Notes under the pieces: generated by a model
The model's database searches: none
The model's input: the letters and a program-made list of their open reading frames with translations, nothing else
Told to the model about the DNA's origin: nothing
In this document: piece by piece, positions 37,935 through 50,042 of the stretch
Layout of the letters: every line of letters begins with the position of its first letter
Numbering within the stretch: the stretch's first letter is position 1
DNA from: Prunus persica
Lineage: Eukaryota > Streptophyta > Magnoliopsida > Rosales > Rosaceae
Assembly: GCF_000346465.2 (NCBI RefSeq)
Contig: NC_034011.1
Location: 27,091,941-27,155,940 of the forward strand
Length of the DNA stretch: 64,000 bases
Direction: 5' to 3'
Translations under genes and position numbers: made by a program

Positions 37935-40900
37935 CTAGAATAAGCGTTTCCTGCAACCTGTGGCCCCACAATGGCAGAACATCTGTTTTACCTTCCCATC
38001 TGGACCCAAGACACTATCAAGGGCGTAGCCATAGTCATATGTGAGCTCCTATCATAAATCAAAACAAACAAACAAAATGTCAGCTACTCCAAAATTTGGA
38101 TTACTATCCAAGTACTGGCCCTCCAGTAAAGTCCAACAAGAAGCAGAAATTTAAGCTCGTGGAGCAGATAGCAAAATCATATCATGAATAATTTCCTAAA
38201 AGCAGCAATCAGTCGATGGCGGTTCTGATACAGACAACAAACATCCACTTCATCAGAGTGACTTTCACATGGAATTCAAATCTTTAAGACATTGAACATT
38301 GTTCACTATTAAGTTTATAAGCACTCCGCTTATTTACTTCAAAAAAACAATTACCAGCCTTTTTATCATGGAATATTGTCGCACACTAGACTGATTGATG
38401 ATGAAATTGACAATCAGAGAGAGAGAAAGAGAAAGAGACCTGCAAAGGAGGTATATTGTCCGCTGCAAACAGCATTATTCGAGCTAGTTTTATGTCATGG
38501 TGTGAACTCAACACACACTGGACGAACAGATTAGGCTCACAACTGTGATTTATAAATCTGGCAATATTTCCGGTGGAACCTGCATCAATGCAGAAATCTG
38601 GCACGCTCTGATCATCAGGTCTCTCCAGTGAATTAACTGCTGGTAAGCATACAGCTTGTGATCGTCTCTGTCAAAGAGTTAAATGAGACAAACTGCTCTG
38701 GAGTGCCACTGAGCGCAATAAAGATACTCAAAATGACAAATGACGAAACATATCATATGAAATGGCAGAGTGAGAGTGTATTGATCAGATGTTACACAAA
38801 CATCTGCTTCCTCAGAGAGATCCACATGGACATTCAGGTGACAAAGTGTATAGAAAACCAGATGTGTGCAGTGTTCAGTCTCGAAATAGTCCTAAGTTCC
38901 AAACTAAGAAAAAGTCTCTCATTGTTGGGCTACTTTTCACTTTCAAGTGTTCTATCAAATATAAAAACAAAACACAAAATGAAAACCACCCTCAACATCT
39001 CTTTGTATATAATAGAACAAGAATTTATCTTAAGAGACAATTGATTCTTACATGCAAAAGTCAAGTAGGTGATTCAGTTTACATGCATCAGATTTAAAAG
39101 TTATCAAAATAATGACATGATCTTTTATGGAACATAAATAGCTACAGAGAGACTCCAAACTGGCAATGACAAGGCATATCACATTGCAAAGATGAATACA
39201 GCTTCAGTGACAATACCTCTCTTCCATCAAGACCCTTCATCGTTTGCAAGCAATCAATGTCAAAAATGTAATAATTCTCCGAGGCATTATCTACATCTTC
39301 CGTCCTCCTAAGTATTCCAATGTACTCGCAGACCGGAGCCCCAGAAGGTATAAAATCCCATGATCTAACAGCCCACCCTTTCATTGGCGTACGGAAAACC
39401 TGTTGACACCCATCATTCAGAACCTTCATATTTTAAACATGTACCACTTTGACACAAATCTGTAATCAAGTGTCTCTGTTTCCAAATGACCAAAAAAAAA
39501 GTAACAAGGACAGCATCACCTCAAATCGATACTTCAGCCCTCTCTGAGAAGTACGATTGACACAAGCAGGTCCACAGCCGCATTTCGGGCCACATTCAAA
39601 CACTACATCCTTGGCTTCAATTAATCTGGAAGGTACAACAAAAACAAGAGTACCCTCAAGTAAGAAGATAAACTAATAAAATCGGCCAAAATTATTATAG
39701 GCATTTAATATCAAAATTTCATGTAGAAACAGCAGCATGTTTGATGCATGGCTCACCTGCCACCATCACGCTGCACATATGGAAAGTCAGAGCCATTAAG
39801 CATGGTGCATGCACAAGTCTTGGGATCCATGCAAGTTCCTTTGCAATTGCATCCAGTGGCATCTGTAGGAAGCTTCACATTTTGCGCAATTTGCATAGAC
39901 TTACAATACATGAAACCTAAAATTTTAAGAATTTAAGACCAGATTATTGTACTCACCATAATATAGAACTTAATCATACATAAAATCATTCGTGTGACTG
40001 CTTGAACAAATTAAAGGAGACCAAAAATCTATGAAAAACTTCAATCGCCACAGATAGTAAGAGGACACGGTCGTGTATGTAATAGAAATGAGATGATTAA
40101 TGAGATTGTAAAAAAATAACATAACAAAAATACACAGAAAAAAAAAACTGTGATTGACCAGTCAATAATGACTCTGAGGGAATTAAAAAAATTCCAATGT
40201 GCATTGTATGTCCAAGGCATCGCAAACATTCTAAAATTTGATAGTAATTGCCCATATTTACTCTTTGATCCCAAAAGTAATAACACTAATGATAATATCG
40301 AGCATCAACAACTTGCCTGTGGGTGCAACAGGTGGATCATCAACCAAATTGGTAGCCGGAATGGGAACATCCTCTTGACCCCCACTAATGTCCTCACAGA
40401 CCAACCTTACCCAATAAAACAATAGAATGTAATTACACTTTCAATTTGCAATTCAGTTTAAAAGTCATTAACATTTTAATTGTTTTTTCTTCATATACCC
40501 GCGTATTTCTGAAAGAGACTGCGGTACACGCCCATTAATAAATTGAACCTGTCACAGGAGTTAAGAATCATATTAAAGAAAGAAAAAAGAATCTCCCATA
40601 AACAGTTGCTCACTAGTTAAGCATGCAAAAGTATGCCAAAATGAAAATGAGATGTGATTTAGGATCTGAAAAGAGGAACAGCCAACTAAGATATATTGCA
40701 AACCCAAAGAAAGATATATAAGAAATAAGACTTGGTTAGCTCTAATAATCTCTTCTGCATCATGAGTTTTCAAAAAGACATATATTTCCAGAAAATACAC
40801 TAATCCAGTATAATAAACCTATAAATGGCAGCATATGAAAAAAAAAATAGACTATATGATGAAACAAACTAGTTCCTCCTTCTATAACTAATATGACAAA

Positions 40901-43900
40901 CTGGAACACTAACACAAGATTTTCTACATAAGATTCAAATAAAAATCATCACAAATATGGCCTCGAATGATGTTCTATGTGTAACCTGGTTTGTGGTCAA
41001 CGCTGGCTGTCCATCAGCCCGCCTAAGACGATACTTAAACACAGTAAATCCAGAAATACCCTTCTCTGCCCAATACTGAACAACCTGTAAAATGATAATA
41101 AAAACGAACAGATAAATCTACTAGCTCAATTATTAAAGTGAATAAATCCAGCAGAATACCAATAAACAAGCAGTAACTAAGATATTCAAAGTGAAAGCAA
41201 TAGTTTGTTGACATCATAGGAAGTAAATCTTAAAGAACATGCTTCAGATGATTTTACCTTGTACAAGCCATCATAAGTGTAAAGTTTTCCACAGTAACTA
41301 CTTTTACATTCATGGCCACGAACTACTCTAACAAGTACACATTGCTCCACACAATTCTGCAATTTGTGAGAATATATGAAAGCCTTAGATAACACTTCCA
41401 CACCCACACCTATAAACAGGTGTTTGTGGTCATTCATTGAGACCTATACAGGAGATAAGAAAACTAATATATGGAAAAACCAGTTTAAAATAGGAATTAC
41501 AAATGTGACCCAAGATCATTTAAAACTAAGTGTCTCGTATATGCAAGTGTACCCATCCTTCCTTTCTTGACTCTTAATCTCTTAAGCTGATTTCTTAGGA
41601 GGGGAGGGGAGGAAGCTCAAGGCTAGACTTTTGCCAAATAAATCAATTCTGAATTAAGATATTATTCATCTGTGGATGCATTGCAAAGTTTTTTTATCAG
41701 GCAAAAACAAGAGCCCGCAGTGAACAAAAACTATGCATATGCATATATGAGTCCTTCTCTAATAGGGACCTTCAATGAGGATGTTAAACAAGGTCATCTT
41801 TGTCAACGGTTCTCTGATAATGAAGATAATCAAATTGCTAATTCAAAGTTGGCTGAAAAAGGGACAGTCCACATCACTGGATCATCTCTGATTTGACAGT
41901 ATTTTTATTCCTTAGTGTTGGTAAACACATGGGAAATCAAGAATTGAAGCAATTCTAATACCCATGTGACAGTAAACACACGGAAGTCAATAACTGGAAT
42001 AATTCCAATGCTCATTCCATGCAAGTAAACATGCCAATCCAACTAGCAAACGAAGATTAAAGTAGAAACTAGAAGACTTTGACTACACACCTTGAGCGCC
42101 AAATTACCACGTTCCAAAACTTGGTCTTGAATTTGACGCTTATCACCTGTTAAATTATGGCCACCTTGACCGGTATACACAACATCCTCAGCATTATCCA
42201 AATCATCCTCATACATGCCTGATATGACAATGGCCACTGCAAGTGGGAATGTATAGTTACTGTACTCCTGCATTATCAACAAGGGGAAACCTGAAGTTGC
42301 CTTTTGATTTCTTCCATTAGACTAGAACATCATAAAAGAGAAAAAAAAGGACTAACATCAATCCCTTTGGACTATTTGGTATATTGGACCACCAATCACA
42401 TTAAGGACAACTCCCCCCAACCCCGCTAACAACAAAACACGAATAAAGAAATAATATCTGAGTTATAATCAAGAAAACTGCAGTTTTCATTATTAAGTGT
42501 CTGAGTCCGAAGAGAAAAAGGATGCATTACCCCTTTACTGTAGGATTGCCCCATATAATCTATCCCGTTCAGCCAATGGCTGTGGAAACCAACAGCAACC
42601 ATTTCAGCCCGAGAATAGAACTGATGCCCAACATCAATACCTGCCATCCAGGGAAATTTCAGCACCCGCAAATTAAAAGCTTTGAAAACAATAATCAAAC
42701 ATATATATTTCTTAATCAAAGTTATCATCTCATAAACATATCAAAATAATACCAAAATGTATTTCAGTCTACAAAACCCAACAAAAGCACATGGCATATA
42801 GTCAAAATTAACCAAGTGAGAGCCACAAACCTGGAATGCTTCCAATTCTTTTAGTGCCTCGCAAAATTTCTTTGTTCTCCAACATCTGCTAGACATTTTT
42901 AGTTTGAAGCCAGATACAAACAGGGGCAGATTACATCAGACCTTGTATCCACAAATACTAATCAACACATTCCCATCAGGAACATCAATTTTTAAATTGT
43001 TAACGCAAACTTTATTAATAAAGAAAAGGTACAAATAGGATAGCCGAACAAGATGTCCACCAAAACCAGGTTAGGCTAAAAACACATTACATTCAAATCA
43101 AAGCTTTCCTCCAATCAATAAGAATGACTAAAAGGAAACTCTCTAAAATGTTTACACAAAGATGCCCAAGAGAAGCTAAAAACTTAATTATATCCCGAAG
43201 TTAATCCACCTCCTCCTCCTTGCCCTCGTACAACCTCTTATTACTTTCCAACTGAGCAGGAACACCATTGGATCTTAGTACCCCAAAAAATAAAAATCAT
43301 ATGTATAGCAGTTTGCAAACCAATAGAAAATAGTCGTAACACAACCACTGACACCAGCATTGATATACTTTTGAATACCTAAGAACAGTACTTCAGCATC
43401 TCCTTACAAAATAGATGTAATTTGAACAGCATTTGTAACTTTAAATCACCTTAAGATACACATATTTATCTTTGGAAAGGCTTAGTATGGCATAAAAATT
43501 CGTCTGAATTCAAAATATGACATTACGAAAACACAAAGGAAATTTTGCATATAAATGTGATAAAGTGGGGAAAACAACACCAGGCAATGCATGCCAAGCT
43601 TCATGAGAGGCAAGATGTTTACTTGCCTTAGTTAATGCCTTCAAATCCGGTCGTTTTGCTTTTCCCACCTTTGTGTCTGGCGAGGAAGCCTCTTTCTGCA
43701 GAAATTTATTCATTAGGGAAACATATTAAGGACCGATTTGATTAATCTCAAGACCACAAGAATGTTAAGCACAGAGTATTAAACAGAAACTGACCTTAGA
43801 ATTTTTTGAAGATTTCGAGGCTTTCTTTGAAGATTTTGAGGCTTTCTTTGAAGATGCGGAGGCTTTATTATCAGCTTCCACTTTTCTGCACCTCTTCTCC

Positions 43901-44385
43901 TCTTCCTATGAATAACATTAAACAAACATTAGACATTGGACATTTCACATTTGAACATGAAAATAGGGTGATAGCTGAGCTCAAGCCTCAAGAGGACAAA
44001 CCTGTACGAAATATAGATAGTGTTTATTGAACAACCTCAGGGTCTCTTTGACCTTAACGTGGTCGCTCTTCTCGACCAAAGGATCAGAGGGTTTGCCGGT
44101 TCCACCTTCTAAAGCGCCATTAGAGCTAGCCTCCTGGGCCTCATTTTCTGCATGGGACCTTCTTCTACCATAAACATTGGCTCTTTTGCTAAGGCCACCT
44201 CCTTCTCTGTCTCCATCTTCGTGTTCATCAAGTAGTTGCACTCTGCGACGGACCAGGAGTTCCTTTTGGGGTCTCGGTTTCCCCTGAAGCCGAGAACTGG
44301 CCCTCCTCGGCGGAGGCGATGAAATCTCAGCGTCTGCGTCTGCTTGAGCATCTATGGAGCTCTGAACCAACGATTGGACAACCAT
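37935..44385 (-). CDS. SUVH4: Histone H3K9 methyltransferase SUVH4/KRYPTONITE
   Basis: Writes H3K9 methylation in chromatin and supports CMT3-dependent CHG DNA methylation. Fifteen exons give 677 aa: 44385-44002, 43905-43795, 43695-43627, 42885-42831, 42640-42531, 42267-42091, 41356-41258, 41084-40986, 40548-40499, 40405-40317, 39916-39757, 39625-39520, 39399-39217, 38667-38440, 38048-37935. Domains in order: basic N-terminus with KKASKSS repeats (about 150-165); SRA/YDG domain about 200-370 (GIDVGHQFYSRAEM, YTGQGGHNLTGDKRQ); Cys-rich pre-SET about 420-500 (CNCKGTCMDPKTCAC, CGPKCGCGPACVNR); SET (GWAVRSWDFIPSGAPVCEYI, RFINHSCEPNLFVQC, YDYGY); post-SET CHCGATGCRKRLF. The catalytic NHSCEPN and YDYGY are intact. 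Introns 3 and 10 start with GC and cannot use a nearby GT without a frameshift. No stop lies between 44682 and the ATG in frame, but there is no upstream ATG. Confidence 0.96.
42900..43500. other. SUVH4 intron 3 (741 bp), possible repeat insertion
   Basis: The longest SUVH4 intron holds a segment at about 43000-43270 that starts with a T-rich/AATAAAG stretch and is less AT-rich than its surroundings. It could be an old retroelement 3' end. No termini or coding match seen. Confidence 0.25.
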
Positions 44386-44914
44386 TTTCCACCCTTGCAA
44401 ATGTCTGGTGGTTTTAGGGTTTTTCAGAAACTGCAAGACACAAACAAATAAAATATACAAAAAATGTTGGGAGGCCTGGCTTGGGAGCAGAGAGAGAGAA
44501 AAGAGTGTGTGTGGATGTGTGTGGGTGGGTGGGTGGGTGTATTTGTGGGTTCTCTCTTGCGTCACTGTGGACTGTTGAGTGCTGGTATTGAAGGAGTACG
44601 GACGGGCCCTTATTCCCGCGCTCGCCTCTTCATCTCTCTCTCCATTTCCTTTCCTCCCTCTTCCTCCCACACTCGCTTTCACTTTTTGAGGCTTGAGCGC
44701 TCCTCAGATTTGGTTTTGGCCTTTCCGAGGGTGGAAGGGTATGCTAGTAAAAACCAGATAGCCATTTCCGGTTTTAGATATATTTTTATTTCGTAATGTA
44801 AATTTTTGGACATATGCCTACTTGTAAATTGGTTTTTGGCAAAATAAAAATACGAAATCAGCCTCCCTCGGAAAAAGGAAAGGAAATGAGATTACCAAAT
44901 CAACCCTACAATAG
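44386..44914. other. SUVH4 promoter and leader region
   Basis: Contains GTGTGTGG/GGTGGGTG repeats at about 44504-44540 and CT-rich stretches to about 44680. It is open in the SUVH4 frame up to 44682 without an ATG. No other gene seen. Confidence 0.45.
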
Positions 44915-45103
44915 TATTTTTGCTCACTTTAAGTGTACCAGCATCATCCTTGTTCTCAACATTTAACTTATGCCTATAAACATAACAATAGTTTCACAAA
45001 TACAAAGTAAATAATTAACTATGGTTATATGCTTATGAACACATGTCAAATATTGAGAATGATAATGAAGATATTCATTTAATAAAAATGGTGAGCAAAA
45101 ATA
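44915..45103. mobile_element. MITE-like inverted-repeat element
   Basis: About 189 bp whose ends are the inverted pair TATTTTTGCTCAC / GTGAGCAAAAATA. Imperfect pairing extends inward (TTCTCAACATTTAAC against the reverse complement TTCTCAATATTTGAC). No target duplication could be read with confidence. No coding capacity. Confidence 0.55.
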
Positions 45104-45973
45104 TTTCCTGCAAATACACCTCCACTTTTTCTTCAACTATCTCAAATCATATTTAGGGCACACTTTCTATGTAAGAGAGTTAGGATTAAGGGGTATAGTA
45201 GAAACTCATATTTATCTCATATCAAAAACCCTGAAAATGTTAATACTTAACAAAAATATTAGAACACCACAATTAAATACAATGAGGAAATAGTATTTAA
45301 AATAATAATTTAATAAAACAAATTACATTTAAGTAATCTAGGAAAAATATTTACTGCCCATTACACCCACATCCCTCTCCCCACTACACCCATATTCTTC
45401 CTTTTTTTTATGTCTATATATTACACTAATTAAATAATATTTATATAATAATACAAATTAAAATTTTTATTTAAAAAAAGTGTCAAAAGTAATTTATATA
45501 TATAAAGCAAAAGTTGGAGAATGGTAAACATTCAAAATACCAGAAGATTCCCTTGGTTAATGCAAATATTAAGAATTGAAATTATTAATTAAATGAGGAT
45601 AATATGGTAAATTCATACTTTTTCATATTAAAAAATTAAAATTAAAAGACAACAAATCAGATAATGGATCCTATTTTTATGAAACACAACTACCTATTAT
45701 CTTTTTTAATTTTAAAATAATTTTAAATTTTTTAAAAAAAAGCCTCTCGCATGCGGAGAGGCTTGTTTTTCTAAAATGAAATGTACATGCAAAAGATAAG
45801 AAGAAGACAAAATCAATCATCACACACATGAGGCTAGTTAATATAAAGATTGAGGCATCAAACTGTGAAATATTACCTGAAGAAATAAAAAATCATAGAT
45901 TAACTAATACAACAATTTAATAGAACAAGGGTAAAAGTTGGTGGCATACACTTAGAACATCTCCAAAAGCTAT
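45104..45973. other. AT-rich intergenic, no gene
   Basis: Very AT-rich. A short GC-richer hairpin (GCCTCTCGCATGCGGAGAGGC) sits at about 45742-45762. At 45929-45954 begins a direct repeat whose partner is at about 47217-47243. Confidence 0.5.
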
Positions 45974-46242
45974 TGTAACATCCCACATTGACCAACGGAA
46001 AGGGGGTGATGTGCCTTATATGTACATGTCTGCCCCCATCTAACACGAGGCTTTTTGGAAACTCACTGGCTTCGGAGTCATGAGAACTCCGAAGTTAAGC
46101 GAGTTAGGGCTAGAGCAATCCCAGGATGGGTGACCCACTGGGAAGTTGTTCGTGATCTCCCAGAAACAAAATCGTGAGGGCAGAGAGGGGGCTCAAAGCA
46201 TACAATATCGTGCTACGACGGAGCCGATCATAGGATGTGACA
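45974..46242 (+). repeat. Cassandra LTR 1 (complete, 269 bp)
   Basis: The 5S-rRNA-like segment is at 46078-46154 and includes the internal promoter A-box-like AGTTAAGCG and C-box-like GGATGGGTGACC. Confidence 0.85.
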
Positions 46243-46318
46243 ATTTAGTATCAGAGCCACTAAGCCGTGTGGTGCGAGTGTGTCGACGAGGACGTCGGGT
46301 TCTTGAGATGGGTGAATT

Positions 46319-46546
46319 GTCATATCCCAAGATCGGTTTCGCCGTAGCACGATATTGTCCGCTTTGAACCCCCCTCTCTACCCTCACGGTTTTGTTTCTG
46401 GGAGATCACGAACAACTTCCCAGTGGGTCACCCATCCTGGGATTGCTCTAGCCTCAACTCGCTTAACTTCAGAGTTATCATAACTCCAAAGTTAGTGAGC
46501 TCCCAAAAGGCCTTGTGTTAGATGGAGGCGGGCATGTACATATAAG
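46319..46546 (-). repeat. Cassandra LTR 2, inverted and lacking its first part
   Basis: Reverse-orientation LTR with its 5S-like segment at 46408-46482. The sequence corresponding to the LTR 5' end (TGTAACATCCC...) is missing at the 46546 junction. Confidence 0.8.
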
Positions 46547-46665
46547 CGGACAATATCGTGCTACGGCGGAGCCGATCCCGGGATATGACAATTTGATATC
46601 AGAGCCACTCTACCGTGTGGTGCGAGTGTGCCGACGAGGATGTCTGACCCTTGAGAATGGTGGAT

Positions 46666-46900
46666 TGTAACATCCCACATTAACAAACAGAGAGGGGGTG
46701 ATATGCCTTATATGTACATGCCCCCCTTCATCTAGCACGAGGCCTTTTGGGAGCCCACTGGCTTCGGAGTCATGAGATATCCGAAGTTAAGCGAGTTGGG
46801 GCTAGAGCAATCCCAGGATGGGTAACCTACTGGGAAGTTGCTCGTAAGCTCCCATAAACAAAACCGTGATGGCAGAGAGGGGGGCCCAAAGGGGACAACA
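46666..46900 (+). repeat. Cassandra LTR 3 (3' end truncated)
   Basis: Starts TGTAACATCCCACATT. Its 5S-like segment is at 46770-46846. Similarity stops soon after GGGGACAACA. Confidence 0.8.
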
Positions 46901-47346
46901 TCTTTCTCTCTCTTCAGGATTGGTAAGTCGACTTTGGCTCTTCAAACATTTAATTTTACTTTGGAAAAACGAAACCTACTTTGAAAATGTTAAAAACGTG
47001 CAATTTTTCTTTTCATATAATAAATACATAGACATTTTTTCCTTTTTTTTCTTCTTATTTTTCATTCTTTTTCATGGTATTACATTTATTGAATTGACGA
47101 GTTTGTTGAAGCAAATATTATTCAAGTCGCAAATAAGACTTTTCAAATTGTCATATAGGTCAACAAACGTCAAAAATTTTATTTGTTACTACTGTTGGAG
47201 ATGCTCTTAATAAATTAGGGTCAAAGTTAGTGACATACACTTATGCTACCATTACTCACTCATTCAATGAGCCACGCGGACATTTTGCTAACTTTTTGAA
47301 TTTTGAATTAAAAAAATAAAGAGAAGACTCTCATTGAATGGGAAAA
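46901..47346. other. AT-rich repeat-derived DNA
   Basis: Ends with GTTGGAGATGCTCTTA at about 47194-47209, the inverted counterpart of GAACATCTCCAAAAGC at about 45956-45971. These may be the termini of an older element into which Cassandra inserted. Next to it is the second copy of the CAAAGTTAGTGACATACACTTA direct repeat. Confidence 0.35.
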
Positions 47347-47865
47347 TCTACAATTATGTTCTCTCGTTTTTGGTTAACATTTACTAAAAACATACAAAAA
47401 CTATTTTAGGAGCTCTATATAAAATTTGAACTTCAACCATACTTTCTAATATAGGAAGTCATAAATATACAAATATTTTTTAATTTAATATAATTAGTCA
47501 ATCTCTATAAAAAAAAAATAATAAATAAATAAAATAATATTAATTAAAATTTTAAAATATGCATAAAACAACACATGATTAAATTATAGGTAGTCACTGG
47601 GAGGAGTCCTTTTTTCCTCTTCAAATTTAGAGCATTCACAATGGACTTCCCAAACCTTTAATTAATATTGCCTATTTTTTATATGAATTTTTTTATTATT
47701 ATCGAGATTGACCATTTACATTGAATTAAAAAAATTTATAGCATTTATGACTCCATAAACTAGAAAGTATGATTGAAGTTGAAATTTTATAGAGAGCTCA
47801 TAAAATAGTTTTTGTGTGTTTTAAACTAAATTTTAACTAAAAAAATAGAGAGCATGATTGTAGAT
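47347..47865. mobile_element. Element with long inverted arms
   Basis: A left arm at 47347-47467 and a right arm at 47742-47865 are imperfect reverse complements over about 120 bp. For example TCTACAATTATGTTCTCT pairs with the reverse complement TCTACAATCATGCTCTCT, and AACTTCAACCATACTTTCTA with AACTTCAATCATACTTTCTA. The 275-bp loop is AT-rich and non-coding. A transcript would fold into a long hairpin that could yield small RNAs. Class unassigned. Confidence 0.6.
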
Positions 47866-48449
47866 GCTCTTAGGAGCTCTTAGAGATCTCCTTATTTTAG
47901 GAGGTGGATATGGAGCATGGTTGAAGTTGTATTTTTCTAATTTCTCTCTAAAATTTGTTTAATGAGATGATTTAAGGAGCCTATTAGGGATGTTCTGAGA
48001 TAGGCAAAACTATTTTCTTTTCAACTATTTCATATAAACGATTGTTTAAACTATTCTAAATAAATCTAATCTACGAAAAACTAGAATTCGAATTTATATA
48101 AAATAGAACGAACTTACTACCTTAGATCGACTAACCCAATCTAGATTTACCTGTTTGTTGGGCGTCATGTTTCCACAAACGAGGATTTACCTGTTTGCTT
48201 TGATTGTATTATATTGTCTGAGATGGGTACAAGACAACAACGCAATGCTGTCGTTTTTTAAAGCCATTTATCTAATTGGTTGGGTGGCCATCAGTCTCAC
48301 ATTCACATGTAATTGAAATTTTGAATTTCGACTTGTTGGAGTTGGACCTCAAGGCCCATGGTCTCCTCGGGCCTCAGATAGTAAACAGTAAACTCAATCA
48401 ATTCTAGTATTTTATCTCCATCTATGTGTGTGTGTGTGTGGAGCGACCA
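47866..48449. other. Spacer and CCB4-like promoter/leader
   Basis: AT-rich. A (TG)n stretch occurs at 48424-48440, just before the CCB4-like ATG. Confidence 0.45.
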
Positions 48450-50042
48450 ATGGCAGCTAAAGTGTTATCGTCCCCTCCGCACCCACAGCTAAACCCAAAT
48501 CCTCACAGTTATCCATCATCTCGTCCTCTGAAAATACTCCAAGCCAAAGCCACGAGAGATGTAACCCAGAAGCAGAAGCAGCCATGGTGGCTGCTGAGTC
48601 AAGTTTCCTCAAGAACAAGAGCCAACAAGAAGAGACAGCTGCAGGTTGTTGGTGCCTTGAGCTCCTCCCTCCACGACTGCGAGTCTCTTGTTACTTCCTC
48701 TCTACTAGTCTTGCTGCAGGAACCACCATCATCTTCATCATCATCATTGTTTGTGGTTGCTGCAGACAGCGTGGGTTATTCCTTGGCCAGTTACTACACT
48801 TCCTTGGGTCTCTTCGTCCTCTCTGTTCCAGGCCTTTGGTCCCTCATCAAACGTTCTGTTAAATCCAAGGTACGCCATTTCAGCTGCAATTTCACTTTTT
48901 ACATCAATTATTATATTATATTATATTATATATGTGCCTGGACCATCAATTTTTCCACTTAAACCAAACCAAACCATCATGGACTTGGGCTGATGCTGAG
49001 CCTGAAATATGTGTTTCAGGTTGTGCAGAAGACATTTATAGGTGAAGAGAAGAAGGCACCGAGTCAGGTCGCAGGTGAAATTTTGTCATTCTTCACTCGA
49101 AACAATTTTGTGGTCACTGATAGAGGAGAGACCATCACGTAAGCCACCCACCTTATCCTCCTCCTCCTCCTCAATTATTTCTCTCTCAACTCTCATACAT
49201 ACTAATACTATTACTAAGATCACTATCTATGGCTATCTTATCTTATCTATGCAATATTGAATAATGATATCAGTAATTAATTATATATAGTCTCCTCCTC
49301 CTGTCCTGATGGGTTGATACAGAACAACAGAACATACTCATTGCATTTTAGTTCCAATCCTGAGTCGAATGAAGATGATTCTGAACGCCAGCCGTGTTTG
49401 GAACTGGAGGAGCCTGCCTGCCTGCCTGCCTGCCTGCAACTAAGATAGATAGATGTTTAAATTTGTTGTTGTTTGCTTGCTAATTAAGGAGGAGTTGTGT
49501 ACTAACATGACATCTATTGATATGCTCAATTTTTCTGTTGATCTTGAATGAAGGTTTGAAGGCATGATGGTTCCAAGTCGAGGCCAAGCTGCATTGCTTA
49601 CTTTCTGCACCTGCATCAGCCTGGCAAGCGTAGCTCTTGTCCTTACAATAACTGTTCCAGATGTCGGCAATAATTGGTTTTGGATCACCACCTTAAGTCC
49701 CTTGGCGTAAGTGCAGCAGTAGCAGTCACCCACCCACACTCTTCCTCCTCTCGCTTTTTTTCTTCATACAATGCTTTTGGTTTTGGTTTTGGCTAAGGAA
49801 TTCTCTGTCAAATCTCTCGCATCTAATGTTCCCTTTTAAAAATGGAACACAGGGGAGCATATTACTGGAAACGGGCATCCAGAAAGGAGCAGATCAAGGT
49901 CAAAATGATGGTCATAGATGACGACGGTGCACAGTCAGAGATCATCGTTCAAGGGGATGACCAGCAAGTAGAGCAAATGAGAAAGGAGCTTCAACTCAGT
50001 GAGAAAGGCATGGTGTATGTTAAGGGCATATTCGAGAGATAA
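48450..50042 (+). CDS. CCB4: Cofactor assembly of complex C protein (CCB4-like, DUF2930), chloroplastic, 293 aa
   Basis: Member of the CCB machinery that attaches heme c(i) covalently to cytochrome b6 in thylakoids. Four exons: 48450-48869, 49020-49138, 49554-49706, 49853-50042. The N-terminus is Ser/Pro/Lys-rich and acid-poor, fitting a transit peptide. Hydrophobic segments: SLASYYTSLGLFVLSVPGLW (about 111-130), LLTFCTCISLASVALVLTIT (about 190-210) and the short NWFWITTLSPLAGAYYW. The C-terminus is soluble (SEIIVQGDDQQVEQMRKELQ, ending YVKGIFER). The conserved stretch GEILSFFTRNNFVVTDRGET and the length fit CCB4 (about 297 aa in Arabidopsis, from memory) better than its paralog CCB2, but I cannot exclude CCB2 by eye. 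Confidence 0.82.

Larger units (their letters stand above)
45974..46900. mobile_element. Rearranged Cassandra-type TRIM retroelement carrying 5S-rRNA-like LTRs
   Basis: Non-coding terminal-repeat retrotransposon in miniature. LTRs start TGTAACATCCCACATT and end ...ATATGACA or ...ATGTGACA. Next to the LTR is a primer-binding-site-like stretch GTATCAGAGCCAC (or GATATCAGAGCCAC), complementary to initiator tRNA-Met as in many TRIMs. Order: full LTR + (45974-46242), PBS and short internal region, an inverted partial LTR (46319-46546), the 3' end of another + LTR (about 46546-46590), second PBS and internal region, then a third + LTR (46666-46900) truncated at its end. Each LTR copy holds the 3' part of a 5S rRNA gene, the hallmark of Cassandra. 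Confidence 0.85.

Noticed and set aside
46078..46154. Functional 5S rRNA gene
   Set aside because: Only the 3' part resembles plant 5S rRNA, and the copies sit inside Cassandra LTRs in both orientations.
47631..47998. Separate MITE with GAGCATTCACAATGG-like ends
   Set aside because: The two ends match too weakly by eye to call.
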